A DNA stretch of 14,241 bases from Fennellomyces sp. T-0311 (lineage: Eukaryota > Mucoromycota > Mucoromycetes > Mucorales > Lichtheimiaceae), in NCBI GenBank assembly GCA_025266875.1, contig JALLLT010000158.1, positions 1 to 14,241 on the forward strand, written 5' to 3'. Position numbers and translations under genes: made by a program. The stretch's first letter is position 1, and each line of letters starts with the position of its first letter. The notes beneath the pieces were generated by a model. It had not been told where the DNA came from. It did not search any database and saw nothing but the letters and a program-made list of their open reading frames with translations. This document shows, one piece after another, positions 13,979 through 14,241 of the stretch.

Positions 13979-14182
13979 TTATTCCTGTACATTTTCATCA
14001 AATTCCTCAGGACGCTGCGTAGCTTCGTCGGGAGAATTGATGGCCCAGTCGGGCAACAGCTTTCGCTGCTCATCAGTCAACTCTCCCCTGTCCACTTTGG
14101 ACGCTAGGCGAGGAAGATGGTGTAGGGGCTTTTTGGTTTGTAGCTCCCGTAGCACTTTGAGCCTAGCGTACAACTCATCGAC
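13979..14182 (-). CDS. Terminal exon of an unidentified gene (67 residues, partial)
   Basis: On the minus strand, a good 3' splice site (CTGAC branch-like sequence, then TTTATATGCAG) ends at 14183. The following frame, opening VDELYARLKVLRELQTKK, runs 67 codons to TAA at 13981-13979. The N-terminal half is probably helical (LYARLKVLREL); the rest is rich in charged residues, and the end is acidic (EEFDENVQE). The intron donor and earlier exons lie at or beyond the window edge. It does not resemble transposase or retroelement proteins, so it may mark the start of host genes. I do not recognise the family. An alternative without splicing would extend the frame to about 14236 through sequence that reads like intron. 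Confidence 0.5.
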   Translation of the reverse strand, partial: VDELYARLKVLRELQTKKPLHHLPRLASKVDRGELTDEQRKLLPDWAINSPDEATQRPEEFDENVQE

Positions 14183-14241
14183 CTGCATATAAATATAGTC
14201 AGAACACAAAATCTCGTAACTCCAGCCAGAACACACTACGC

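Overview
The window is a transposable-element cluster from a eukaryotic nuclear genome, most likely a filamentous fungus. Three observations point that way: short GT-AG introns of 49, 65 and 51 nt, Ty3/Gypsy retroelements, and a transposase of the fungal Tnp2/Plavaka type. The lineage within fungi (Mucoromycota or Basidiomycota are both plausible) cannot be fixed from the sequence. No bacterial operon, tRNA, rRNA or CRISPR array was seen.

Region 1 (1 to about 5.3 kb, + strand) is the 3' part of a Ty3/Gypsy LTR retrotransposon, element A. It holds the last codons of Gag, then Pol in the -1 frame (protease, reverse transcriptase, RNase H, integrase), then a candidate 3' LTR with a TATA box and a poly(A) signal. 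One in-frame TGA at 3891 splits Pol inside the zinc finger of integrase. The protease active site reads DGGA, and the reverse transcriptase carries an in-frame insertion of about 90 residues.

Region 2 (about 5.5 to 8.8 kb, - strand) is a second, unrelated Ty3/Gypsy element, element B. A candidate 461-bp LTR lies at its 5' side, followed by one Gag-protease-RT reading frame of 844 codons. The protease motif is NPGA (catalytic Asp lost), and the frame stops just after the YLDD part of RT, so RNase H and integrase are absent. A further minus-strand LTR-like stretch with TATA box and AATAAA lies beyond the truncation, squeezed against the LTR of element A.

Region 3 (about 9.4 to 13.1 kb, + strand) is a DNA transposon of the Tnp2/Plavaka (CACTA-related) kind. 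Tandem repeats (a two-copy 53-bp unit and an eight-copy T-rich minisatellite of about 29 bp) lie upstream of a four-exon transposase gene. The gene is broken by one in-frame TAA and one frameshift.

Region 4 (13.1 to 14.24 kb) is non-coding apart from the last exon of an unidentified gene on the - strand, which could be the edge of host single-copy DNA.

The genes do not form a common pathway. They are three independent selfish elements, each partly decayed, lying side by side. I found no convincing new biological system. The most unusual items are the RT insertion and DGGA protease in element A, the NPGA protease with truncation in element B, and the minisatellite in front of the transposase.
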